Shown: piece after piece, positions 33,362-39,384 of the stretch
How positions within the stretch are numbered: the stretch's first letter is position 1
How the letters are laid out: every line of letters starts with the position of its first letter
Origin: an uncultured Oscillospiraceae bacterium
Lineage (GTDB): Bacteria > Bacillota > Clostridia > Oscillospirales > Oscillospiraceae
Assembly (NCBI GenBank): GCA_947581795.1
Contig: CANPVS010000019.1
Span: forward strand, 1 to 39,384
Direction of reading: 5' to 3'
DNA length: 39,384 nucleotides
Made by a program: the position numbers and the translations under genes
The notes under the pieces: model-generated
The model's input: only the letters and a program-made list of their open reading frames with translations
Databases searched by the model: none
What the model was told of the DNA's origin: nothing

Positions 33362-33410
33362 CTATTTCGATAGAATATTCTACTCTGATAGAATCTCTAT
33401 AAAATAGAAC
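33359..33410 (+). promoter_or_regulatory. Triple palindromic operator
   Basis: Three consecutive palindromes of the form TTCTAT-x4-ATAGAA: 33359-33376 (perfect, centre TTCG), 33377-33394 (one mismatch, centre TCTG) and 33395-33410 (shorter, TCTATAAAATAGA core). Centres of the first two are 18 bp apart, the third about 17 bp further. They cover the -10 box, the transcription start and the early leader, the classic place for repressor sites. Confidence 0.75.
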
Positions 33411-33423
33411 GCAGGAGGCGGCT

Positions 33424-34725
33424 ATGACTTACATCCTTCGATATCTCTTTCAGCTGGCGGCGGTGACGGCGCTGGCCGCCGCGGCGCTGGCGCTTCTGCT
33501 GCGGATGGCCGGCCGGGAGACGCTCACCCTGGGCCCCCGCACCGTCCCCATCCGCTGGGACGCGCCCTGCCGGGGCCAGCCCTTCACCCGGTCCATGGCC
33601 CTTCGGGCGGCCCTTTGGGGCCTGGCCTATCTCGCCGCGGTGTACGCCGCCACGGTCCTCTGCTGCGCCGTCAGCGGCGGAAGCGTCACCTGGGAGGCGG
33701 TGGTAAGCGCCCTGCGCCGCTCCGACGCCGTCCACTACCGGAACCTGGCTATGCTGGGCTACCACGGCTACATCGAGAACGGCCAGCACCTCTTTTTGGT
33801 GTTCTTCCCTCTGTACCCCTGGTGCGTGCGCCTGCTCCACAGCCTCATCGGCGGCAGCTACGATCTCTGCGCCCATCTGCTGTCCGGGTCCTGCTTTGTC
33901 GCCGGGTGCGTGGTGTTCGCCCGGCTCATGACGGAAGAGCTGGGCTGGGAGGCTGCCCGGCTGGGTCTGGGCCTTCTGACGGCTTACCCTTTCTCCTTTT
34001 TCTTCGCCGGGGTGTTCACGGAGAGCCTCTTCTTCCTCCTGTCCGTCGCCGCCTTCTATTCTATCCGCCGGCGGCGCTGGGTGCGGGCAGGACTTCTGGG
34101 CGCCCTGGCGGTGCTGACCCGGATGCAGGGGCTGGTGCTGGCGGTGCCCTGGCTGGTCCAGGTCTGGACCGATGAGCGGCCGCTGCAAAAGCTGCGCCGC
34201 CGGGAGGGGTGGGTCTTGGTCCGGGACCTCCTCCGGCGGCTGCTGCCCCTGGGATTTCTGGGTCTTGGCGCGGGAGTCTATCTCGCGCTGAACTGGTCCG
34301 TGGAGGGGGACCCCTTCCGTTTCGCTTTCTACCAGCGGGACCACTGGTTCCAGTACCCGGTGCCCCTGCCGGCGTGTCTGGGCATCCTGTGGGACACCGC
34401 CGCCGCCAACGGCGCCAACGCCTTCACCTTCACCACCCTTCTGCCGGAGCTGATCGTGTTCGTCCTCTCCGCCGGGGCGGTCCTGTACGCCGCCGGGGCC
34501 CTGCCCCCGCCCTGGACGGCCTACCTGCTGGGCTGCCTGGTCCTCAACTACTCCCTGAGCTGGCCCCTCAGCTGCGGCCGGTACATGGCCTGCGCCTTTC
34601 CCCTGTTCGCGGCCCTGGCCCTGCTCCTCCGCCGCCGGCCCGCTCTGGGCTGGGCCCTCCCCGCCTCCGCCCTGCTCCAGGGGGCGTACCTCTACGCCTT
34701 CCTCACGGGCACGTCCATCTATTGA
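33424..34725 (+). CDS. PIG-V-like membrane mannosyltransferase
   Basis: 433 residues with about nine membrane segments. The block SDAVHYRNLAMLGY (about 100-113) corresponds to the WDSxHYxxIAxxGY loop of GPI-mannosyltransferase II (PIG-V, COG5542) relatives, and FFPLYPW follows as expected. AYPFSFFFAGVFTESLFF and the distal LSWPLSCGRYMACAFPLFAAL are also family-like. It would use a polyprenyl-phosphate sugar to glycosylate a lipid-linked or surface acceptor on the outer face. The Trp of the WD motif is replaced (RSD). AGGAGG lies well before the ATG. It is the first gene of a two-gene operon under the triple palindrome. Confidence 0.82.
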   Translation: MTYILRYLFQLAAVTALAAAALALLLRMAGRETLTLGPRTVPIRWDAPCRGQPFTRSMALRAALWGLAYLAAVYAATVLCCAVSGGSVTWEAVVSALRRSDAVHYRNLAMLGYHGYIENGQHLFLVFFPLYPWCVRLLHSLIGGSYDLCAHLLSGSCFVAGCVVFARLMTEELGWEAARLGLGLLTAYPFSFFFAGVFTESLFFLLSVAAFYSIRRRRWVRAGLLGALAVLTRMQGLVLAVPWLVQVWTDERPLQKLRRREGWVLVRDLLRRLLPLGFLGLGAGVYLALNWSVEGDPFRFAFYQRDHWFQYPVPLPACLGILWDTAAANGANAFTFTTLLPELIVFVLSAGAVLYAAGALPPPWTAYLLGCLVLNYSLSWPLSCGRYMACAFPLFAALALLLRRRPALGWALPASALLQGAYLYAFLTGTSIY

Positions 34726-34734
34726 GGCAGTGTT

Positions 34735-36213
34735 ATGTTAACTAAATGGAGAATCGCTGCCCTCCGCCTCTTCTACGGCTCTTTCGCCCTGTGCTTCCTC
34801 TGGCTTACCGTGCACATCACCGTGAACGGCGGATGGTATTATTATGGCTATACCGAGACCAGCCTGTTGGCCTGCACCGCCCTGGCCCTGGGCGTTCTGG
34901 CGCTTATCTGGCGGCTGGTGAAGCGCTATGAGCGCGCCCTGGCGGCCCATTCCCGGGCTGTGACGGCGGCGTTCCTCCTGTTCATGGCCGCCGTACAGCT
35001 GCTGATGGGTCTTCGCCTGCGCTACCGGCCGGTGTACGACATCGACGCGGTGTTCGGCGGCGCGGTCCAGTGGGCCGAGACCGGGTCTTTCCCCGACTAC
35101 TACGACTATTATTATGCCTTCTTCAACAACCTGGGCGGCCTGCGCTTTTTGTACCGCGTCTTCCAGCTGGCCAAGGCCCTGGGCGTCCACGACTGGTACC
35201 TCGCCGCCACCGCGGCCAACGGCACCCTGTCCCTCCTCACCATGTTCGCCACGGGCCAGGCAGCGAGGAAGCTTCTGGGCGTGCGGGGGCAGATGATGGC
35301 CTATGCCCTGTTCGCCCTGAGCCCGCCGTTTTATTTCATCGCCCCGGCCTTCTACACCGACGCGCTGAGCATGCCCTTCCCCATTCTGACCTGCTGGCTG
35401 TGGCTGGCCGCAAAAGACCGCCCCCGGCGGCGGGACCGGCTGTGCCTCTACGCCCTCATGGGACTGTGCACCGCCCTGGGCGCCCAGATCAAGGCCACGG
35501 TGATCATCGCATTTATCGCCATCGTCCTGGACGGCCTGTTCAAACGCCGGTGGAAGCGCACCGCCGCCATGGCTCTGATCGTGGCGGCCGCCCTCCTGCT
35601 GGGCCAGGCGGGCCTGGAGCACGAAGTCTATCAACACCTGGACCGGGAGACGGCCCAGGAGCGGCGCACGCCCCTGCTCCACTGGGTGATGATGGGCCTG
35701 GGCGGCGACGGCATGTATGACCCGGAGGACTACGCCTTCACCCAGTCCTTCACGGACCGGGACGCCCAGTACGCCGCTCTGAAGGCAGAGATATCCCGCC
35801 GCATCCGGGAGCTGGGCCCGGCGGGGCTCATCCGGCTCCTGACCATAAAGGGGAACATCCTCTTCGGCGACGGCACCTACGGCCTGTCCGACTGTCTGGG
35901 CGGGGAGCCGCTGACGGAGACAAAGCTGCGGGAATGGGTCCTGCCCGGCGGGGCCCACAACGGGCTTTATAAGCACCTGTGCACCGGGGTGCTGCTGGCC
36001 CTCTACATCCTTATGATCGCCGCCAGCCTTCGGGACGTTCTCTCTCCCCAAAGGGAGACATTCCCCGTCCTCATCCCCCGCCTCGCGGTGTTCGGGCTTC
36101 TGCTTTTCCTCCTCTCCTGGGAGGCCCGGTGGCGGTACTTCTCCAATTTCATTCCTCTCATCTTCCTCTCCGCCCTGCCCGGCCTGGACGCGCTGGAGCG
36201 GATGACGCTTTGA
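34735..36213 (+). CDS. GT39/GT-C-like membrane glycosyltransferase
   Basis: 492 residues with about ten to twelve membrane segments. The first external loop has YDIDAVFGGAVQWAETGSF (about 100-118), where the Asp residues match the catalytic Asp of GT-C enzymes, and SPPFYFIAPAFYTDALSMPF is typical of PMT/ArnT-like proteins. The acceptor cannot be named. It starts 9 bases after the upstream glycosyltransferase, with a weak GAGGCAG site, so the two are co-transcribed and probably act on the same surface glycan. The stop lies at a strong minus-strand terminator. Confidence 0.8.
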   Translation: MLTKWRIAALRLFYGSFALCFLWLTVHITVNGGWYYYGYTETSLLACTALALGVLALIWRLVKRYERALAAHSRAVTAAFLLFMAAVQLLMGLRLRYRPVYDIDAVFGGAVQWAETGSFPDYYDYYYAFFNNLGGLRFLYRVFQLAKALGVHDWYLAATAANGTLSLLTMFATGQAARKLLGVRGQMMAYALFALSPPFYFIAPAFYTDALSMPFPILTCWLWLAAKDRPRRRDRLCLYALMGLCTALGAQIKATVIIAFIAIVLDGLFKRRWKRTAAMALIVAAALLLGQAGLEHEVYQHLDRETAQERRTPLLHWVMMGLGGDGMYDPEDYAFTQSFTDRDAQYAALKAEISRRIRELGPAGLIRLLTIKGNILFGDGTYGLSDCLGGEPLTETKLREWVLPGGAHNGLYKHLCTGVLLALYILMIAASLRDVLSPQRETFPVLIPRLAVFGLLLFLLSWEARWRYFSNFIPLIFLSALPGLDALERMTL

Positions 36214-36250
36214 AAAAAGCGTCGGAGCAAAGCGGACTTTGCTCCGACGC
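36213..36250 (-). terminator. Terminator behind the tRNA-Pro remnant
   Basis: GCGTCGGAGCAAAG (36219-36232) and CTTTGCTCCGACGC (36237-36250), a perfect 14-bp stem; on the minus strand six T follow (36218-36213). It may also slow plus-strand transcripts, which lack a T-run there. Confidence 0.85.
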
Positions 36251-36251
36251 C

Positions 36252-36280
36252 GTGATCCGAGTGACAGGGTTCGAACCTGC
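36252..36280 (-). pseudogene. Orphan copy of the tRNA-Pro 3' end
   Basis: 29 bases identical but for one to the 3' end of the tRNA-Pro gene at 36429-36457 (T arm, acceptor strand and CCA; here the end reads ATCA instead of ACCA). No 5' half lies next to it. Its own terminator follows at once, so a second tRNA gene, or an attachment-site duplicate, once stood here. Confidence 0.7.
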
Positions 36281-36361
36281 CATGCCGCGCAAGCGACGGC
36301 ATAGCCGTGCGGCGGAATGGCCCCACTCGCTCCCGGCTTACGCCGGAACCGCTCGGGGATG

Positions 36362-36377
36362 CCACCAGGCCGCAGGT
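36362..36377 (+). repeat. Inverted 16-bp copy of a tRNA-Pro segment
   Basis: CCACCAGGCCGCAGGT is the exact reverse complement of 36451-36466, part of the anticodon arm, variable loop and T arm of tRNA-Pro. It lies in the gap between the tRNA and the orphan 3' end. Confidence 0.75.
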
Positions 36378-36390
36378 CCTCACCCCAAGC

Positions 36391-36429
36391 AAAACGCGGG
36401 GATGGCCTCCCTGGCCACCCCCGCGTTTT
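36391..36429 (-). terminator. Terminator of tRNA-Pro
   Basis: AAAACGCGGGG (36391-36401) and CCCCGCGTTTT (36419-36429), a perfect 11-bp stem with an inner GGCC pair. It begins within the CCA end of the tRNA; only a short TTTTGCTT follows on the minus strand. Confidence 0.7.
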
Positions 36430-36504
36430 GGTCCGAGTGACAGGGTTCGAACCTGCGGCCTGGTGGTCCCAAACCACCCGCGCTACCAACTGCGCTACAC
36501 CCGG
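36429..36504 (-). tRNA. tRNA-Pro (anticodon UGG)
   Basis: 76 nt including encoded CCA. Acceptor CCGGGTG with CACTCGG (one G-U); D arm GCGC/GCGC; anticodon loop TTTGGGA between GGTGG and CCACC gives UGG; T arm GCAGG-TTCGAAC-CCTGT. Confidence 0.95.
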
Positions 36505-36530
36505 ATATATGCCGCTCACGCGGCCTTTCT

Positions 36531-36560
36531 ACTATAAACTTTTCTTCCCCGTCCTGTCAA
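36531..36560 (-). promoter_or_regulatory. Promoter of tRNA-Pro
   Basis: Minus strand: TTGACA (36560-36555), 18-bp spacer, TATAGT (36536-36531), directly after the degV terminator. Confidence 0.8.
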
Positions 36561-36562
36561 GG

Positions 36563-36597
36563 AAAACCGCCCGGAGCGCTCGCCCCGGACGGTTTTT
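36563..36597. terminator. Terminator of the second degV gene
   Basis: AAAACCGCCCGG (36563-36574) pairs with CCGGACGGTTTT (36585-36596), with one wobble. Both strands have a T-rich end, so it can work in either direction. Confidence 0.8.
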
Positions 36598-36605
36598 CAC
36601 CCCTT

Positions 36606-37493
36606 TCAGTCCTCCCGTTTTTTGCCCCAGAAGAACAGGGCCACGGTGCCGGGCCCGGTGTGGGCGCCGATAACGGTGCCGATGTCGTTGATGAGCACCT
36701 TGCCGTTCAGCTTGGGGAACCGCTCCTCCACCAGGCGGGCCACCTCCCGGGCGTCGTCCAGGCAGGCGGAGTTGGAGATATAGCACTTGCCGTCGTAGTC
36801 CAGGCCCTTGTCGGCGCACTTCTCCATCTTGTCCACGATGGCCGTGATGACCTTGGGCTTGGTGCGGATCTTCTCCCGGGGGATGAGCCGGCCCTGGAAG
36901 TCCACGTTCATCAGCGGGCAAATTTTGAGGGCCCCGCCGAAGACGCCTGCCGCCTTGGAGATACGGCCGCCCCGGACGAAGAACGTCAGGTCCGCGGAGA
37001 AGAACCAGTGATTGAGCCGCAGCTTGTTCTCCTCGGCCCAGTCACGGAGGCTGTCGATGTCCATCCCCTCATCCCGCTTGTCGGCCAGGGCGTCCATGAG
37101 AAGACCGTAGCCGGAGGAAGCGGCCAGGGAGTCCACGATGTATATCTTCCGCTCCGGGAACCGCTCCCGGGCGATAGCGGCGGCGTTGGACGCGGAGTTA
37201 TAGGTACCGGATATGCCGGAGGACAATGTCAGGTGCAGGATGTCCTTTCCCTGCTCCAGAAAGGGTGTGAAGAAGTCCAGGTACTCGGAGATGTTCACCT
37301 GGGCGGTCCGGGTCATGGCACCGTCCGTCATGGCCTTATAAAACTTGTCCAGGGGCATGGTCTGGCCCAGGTCGTCCATGTACTCCTTCTCGTCCAGGAA
37401 GTAGTGGAAAAACACGCAGGGGATATCCCGGCTGGCCAGGTGCTCCCGACTCAGGTCCACGGTGGAGCAGCAGCTCAGCACATAGTCGCTCAT
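36606..37493 (-). CDS. DegV family protein, second copy
   Basis: 295 residues. MSDYVLSCCSTVDL replaces the usual ADSxCDL start, so the first fatty-acid-pocket loop differs; TRTAQVNISEY, LSSGISGTYNSA and FFVRGGRISKA are the other DegV blocks. The second carries the full SGTYNSA loop that is altered in the copy at 25042, so the two copies probably bind different fatty acids or serve different partners. C-terminus GAHTGPGTVALFFWG is typical. AAGGAGA lies about 12 bases before the ATG. Single gene, with a terminator behind it. Confidence 0.92.
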   Translation of the reverse strand: MSDYVLSCCSTVDLSREHLASRDIPCVFFHYFLDEKEYMDDLGQTMPLDKFYKAMTDGAMTRTAQVNISEYLDFFTPFLEQGKDILHLTLSSGISGTYNSASNAAAIARERFPERKIYIVDSLAASSGYGLLMDALADKRDEGMDIDSLRDWAEENKLRLNHWFFSADLTFFVRGGRISKAAGVFGGALKICPLMNVDFQGRLIPREKIRTKPKVITAIVDKMEKCADKGLDYDGKCYISNSACLDDAREVARLVEERFPKLNGKVLINDIGTVIGAHTGPGTVALFFWGKKRED

Positions 37494-37597
37494 ATTGTCT
37501 CTTTCTCCTTTTGGGGTCGTTTACCGGGGTCAATTATATATGCCCCTTTCCCCCGTATGCAACCCCTTTGCGGGGGAAATCTCCTCTCAAAATAATA

Positions 37598-37626
37598 CCG
37601 GGGCGGAGAATCTCTCTACGCCCCGG
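37598..37626 (-). terminator. Probable terminator after the XRE gene
   Basis: CCGGGGCG (37598-37605) and CGCCCCGG (37619-37626), 8-bp stem with inner GAGA/TCTC pairing; the minus strand continues TATTATTTTG, a weak T-rich tail. Confidence 0.6.
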
Positions 37627-37651
37627 AAAATCCATTCTACGATACGGAGAA

Positions 37652-38254
37652 TCAGCTCCTGCGCCGCTGGATGTGGAAACACAAAAACACCAGCAGTTCC
37701 GCCGGTATGAGGATGAGGAACAGCTGCCAGGGCGCGTATTTTCGCAAAAACAGAAAGATCAGCGTGATGATGGTGGCCACCAGGGTCATGACGATGAGCA
37801 TATTATGCCTGCCCTTGTTCCACACGGAGTTCAGAACCAGCAGTGTGGTAAGAGAAAGGGGCACGGCGCAGGCGAAGATGATCCACAGCCGCGCGTCCAG
37901 CACAAGCCAGAACACCACGAACATGATCACCGCCATGGTCCATATGCCCACGATGGCCACCATGGTGACCACCCGGCTACTGAAGGTGGGGGCGGCGGCC
38001 CGCTCGGCGGCCTTGGCCTTCTCCACCGGGTCCTGCCAGGCGCTGTCGTCGTGGAGGAGTTCGTCCACGGTCATGCCGTATATCTCCGCGAGGCGGGTGA
38101 GGCTGTAGGCGTCGGGCATGGACTCGCCCCGCTCCCACTTGGACACGGTCTTGTCCGAGTAGTTGAGCTTCTCCCCCAGCTCGGCCTGGGTCATGCCCGC
38201 CCGCTGGCGGAGCTTGATGAGATTGCTGGCCACCACCAGCTTCAGCTCGTCCAT
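37652..38254 (-). CDS. XRE-type regulator with C-terminal membrane segments
   Basis: 200 residues. An HTH_3 domain (about 6-62: LIKLRQRAGMTQAELGEKLNYSDKTVSKWERG) is followed by a short linker and three to four membrane segments (about 93-115, 120-140, 150-168, 173-192). Such membrane-bound XRE proteins are thought to link an envelope or ion signal to DNA binding; what this one senses is unknown. AGAGGAGG precedes the ATG. It has its own promoter and terminator and no obvious partner gene. Confidence 0.88.
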   Translation of the reverse strand: MDELKLVVASNLIKLRQRAGMTQAELGEKLNYSDKTVSKWERGESMPDAYSLTRLAEIYGMTVDELLHDDSAWQDPVEKAKAAERAAAPTFSSRVVTMVAIVGIWTMAVIMFVVFWLVLDARLWIIFACAVPLSLTTLLVLNSVWNKGRHNMLIVMTLVATIITLIFLFLRKYAPWQLFLILIPAELLVFLCFHIQRRRS

Positions 38255-38290
38255 GGAACCGCCTCCTCTCCTTACGTCGTTCGCTCAGTT

Positions 38291-38319
38291 ATTGTATCAT
38301 AACCCCGCCGTTCATGCAA
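38291..38319 (-). promoter_or_regulatory. Promoter of the XRE gene
   Basis: Minus strand: TTGCAT (38319-38314), 17-bp spacer, TACAAT (38296-38291). CCGCCG/CGGCGG arms around it form a small hairpin that may end the upstream lipid kinase transcript. Confidence 0.7.
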
Positions 38320-38332
38320 GCGGCGGACAGGC

Positions 38333-39181
38333 TCACTTCACCGCCCGGTAGGTCTTTGTCCTGGCCGTGGGCTCCCCGTCCAGGTTGTTGCCCATGGGGA
38401 TGTCAAAGGCAGCGGATATGTCGTGGCCATAGCGCACGTCGCACACCTTCAGCTTCACGTGCCCGCCCCACAGGACGCTGGCAATGTACAGAAGAGCCCT
38501 GACCCGGCTGAGACTGTGCAGCACCACGCAGCAGAGCTTGTCGCTCCGCCGGTCCTGGCCGGGGGCCAGCTTCATGCCGCCGCCCACGTACCGGCCGTTG
38601 AAGGCGGAGGCCACCCACACCCGCTCATAGGTCCGGGTCTCCCCGTCCACGGTGACGGAGGCCTTCGCCGGGCGGTAGTCCCGGAAGAGCAGCCGCAGGG
38701 CCACGAATATGTAATTCACCGGCCGGCCCAGCCGGGCTTTCTCCTGCTCCCCCAGCTCGCAGGTCTGGCCGTCCAGACCGAAGCTCACGTTGTTGATGAA
38801 CCGCACGCGGCGGCCGTTCACCTCCGCCGCGGGGATATTCTCCAGGTAGGGGTTCAAAAGCAGCATCTGCTGTTTCTTCTTCCCCAGCACGTCCCGGAGA
38901 AAGTCGTTGCCCGTGCCCATCCGCCAGAGATACAGCGGCGCCGTGGGCACCCGTCCGTCCAGGGCGTTGACCAGATAGTGGAGCGTCCCGTCCCCGCCGC
39001 AGAGGATGGCCTCATCCTCCGGTCCCATGGCCATGAGCAGGGCGGCCTCGTCCTCCTTCGTCACGTCCACCAGTTCCGGGGTCTCCTGCGGATGGCGCTG
39101 GCCCGCCGCGGCGATGACCGCGTCCAGGCCCTCTGTGCCCCGGCCGTTGTTGGACTTTGGGTTGTAGAGGATGTATATCAT
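38333..39181 (-). CDS. Diacylglycerol/lipid kinase family protein
   Basis: 282 residues, normal for the DagK/YegS family. YILYNPKSNNGRG at the start, the nucleotide motif CGGDGTLHYLVN (Gly-Gly-Asp-Gly-Thr at 62-66) and GTGNDFLRD (89-93) are intact, and the C-terminal beta-sandwich begins near INNVSFGLDG. It would phosphorylate diacylglycerol or a related membrane lipid at the inner face. GGAGAGA before the ATG at 39181 fixes the start over an in-frame ATG at 39208. Confidence 0.92.
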   Translation of the reverse strand: MIYILYNPKSNNGRGTEGLDAVIAAAGQRHPQETPELVDVTKEDEAALLMAMGPEDEAILCGGDGTLHYLVNALDGRVPTAPLYLWRMGTGNDFLRDVLGKKKQQMLLLNPYLENIPAAEVNGRRVRFINNVSFGLDGQTCELGEQEKARLGRPVNYIFVALRLLFRDYRPAKASVTVDGETRTYERVWVASAFNGRYVGGGMKLAPGQDRRSDKLCCVVLHSLSRVRALLYIASVLWGGHVKLKVCDVRYGHDISAAFDIPMGNNLDGEPTARTKTYRAVK

Positions 39182-39219
39182 CGTCTTTCTCTCTCCGGCA
39201 ACATACATAGATCAACCTG

Positions 39220-39249
39220 ATTATACCTTATCCGCCCCCCTTTTGCCAA
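39220..39249 (-). promoter_or_regulatory. Promoter of the lipid kinase gene
   Basis: Minus strand: TTGGCA (39249-39244), 18-bp spacer, TATAAT (39225-39220). Confidence 0.75.
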
Positions 39250-39311
39250 GCCCCATTGCTGTCCGGTTTATGACCCACCTATGCTGGTACAGTATAGCCA
39301 CAACGACCCTA

Positions 39312-39384
39312 GATTGCAAAAGTGAACCCGCAAAAAAAGGGGTAAAAAAGTGGTAAGGACCTGATGTTCACTTCTGCAAAATGG
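39312..39384. mobile_element. Possible insertion-sequence edge
   Basis: GCAAAAGTGAAC (39314-39325) faces GTTCACTTCTGC (39366-39377), 11 of 12 matching, at the very edge of the window, in an AT-rich stretch without a gene. The words GTGAAC and TTCTGCAAAATGG recall the multiple repeats at IS21-family ends. The element itself would lie outside. Confidence 0.35.

Noticed and set aside
33359-33376. UUCG-loop RNA hairpin as riboswitch or terminator
   Set aside because: The expected transcription start lies inside this palindrome, so the RNA would lack its 5' arm; a DNA operator explains it better.
33183-33407. Short open frame before the glycosyltransferase operon
   Set aside because: It runs through the promoter and palindromes and has no recognisable content.
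36307-36673. Open frames reading VTGFEPAAWWSQTTRATNCATP
   Set aside because: Antisense translation of tRNA-Pro and its terminators; the same false protein recurs wherever this tRNA occurs.

Overview
The window looks like the chromosome of a GC-rich gut Clostridia bacterium of the Oscillospiraceae type (Flavonifractor, Oscillibacter, Intestinimonas and relatives). This rests on Gram-positive traits (strong GGAGG ribosome sites, a sortase-type SPKTG tail, DegV proteins, HemZ, cell-wall-binding repeats), strong G/C bias at third codon positions, and the style of the mobile element at the left edge. The placement is inferred from protein character, not from a search.

Layout. (1) 1-4160 is the right-hand part of a mobile element, visibly less GC-rich than the rest. 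It has hairpins and direct repeats, a strong promoter with a long structured leader, a small unknown protein, one intact large serine recombinase, a second recombinase that has lost its catalytic domain, and a small resolvase-like protein whose catalytic serine is alanine. It abuts the terminator of a tRNA-Leu(UAA) gene. (2) 4167-10398 holds tRNA-Leu, mnmG, an AraC/GyrI-like regulator, a yybP-ykoY (Mn2+) riboswitch with its terminator in front of an ArsB/NhaD-type permease, and a membrane-anchored FN3-NodB deacetylase. (3) 10409-13027, minus strand, holds a rhomboid-fold protein without the catalytic residues but with a Cys/His cluster, and a PQQ-type beta-propeller lipoprotein-like protein. 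(4) 13166-20779, plus strand, holds an RlmB-type rRNA methyltransferase translationally coupled to a degenerate P-type ATPase, an EF-G paralogue, two tandem SGNH hydrolases and a ferritin-like protein whose ribosome site is buried in a hairpin. (5) 20836-29592, minus strand, holds a large sortase-anchored protein of four beta-helix modules, DegV, a wall-binding NlpC/CHAP-like protein, a uridine-kinase-like P-loop kinase and HemZ. (6) 29694-31082 is an FAD oxidoreductase; 31225-32970 is an ammonium channel fused to a PII domain, with an attenuator-like hairpin in its leader. (7) 33333-36213 is a two-gene membrane glycosyltransferase operon behind three 18-bp-type palindromes. (8) 36213-36504 is tRNA-Pro(UGG) plus an orphan copy of its 3' end. 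(9) 36606-39181, minus strand, holds a second DegV, an XRE regulator with membrane segments and a diacylglycerol-kinase-like lipid kinase. The last 70 bases carry an inverted repeat that may be the edge of an insertion sequence.

Most genes are cell envelope, metal/nitrogen homeostasis and translation functions. The strongest candidates for something undescribed are the Mn2+-riboswitch-controlled ArsB/NhaD-type permease (7202-8675), the P-type ATPase pseudoenzyme coupled to rlmB (13906-16179), and the triple palindromic operator in front of the glycosyltransferases (33359-33410).
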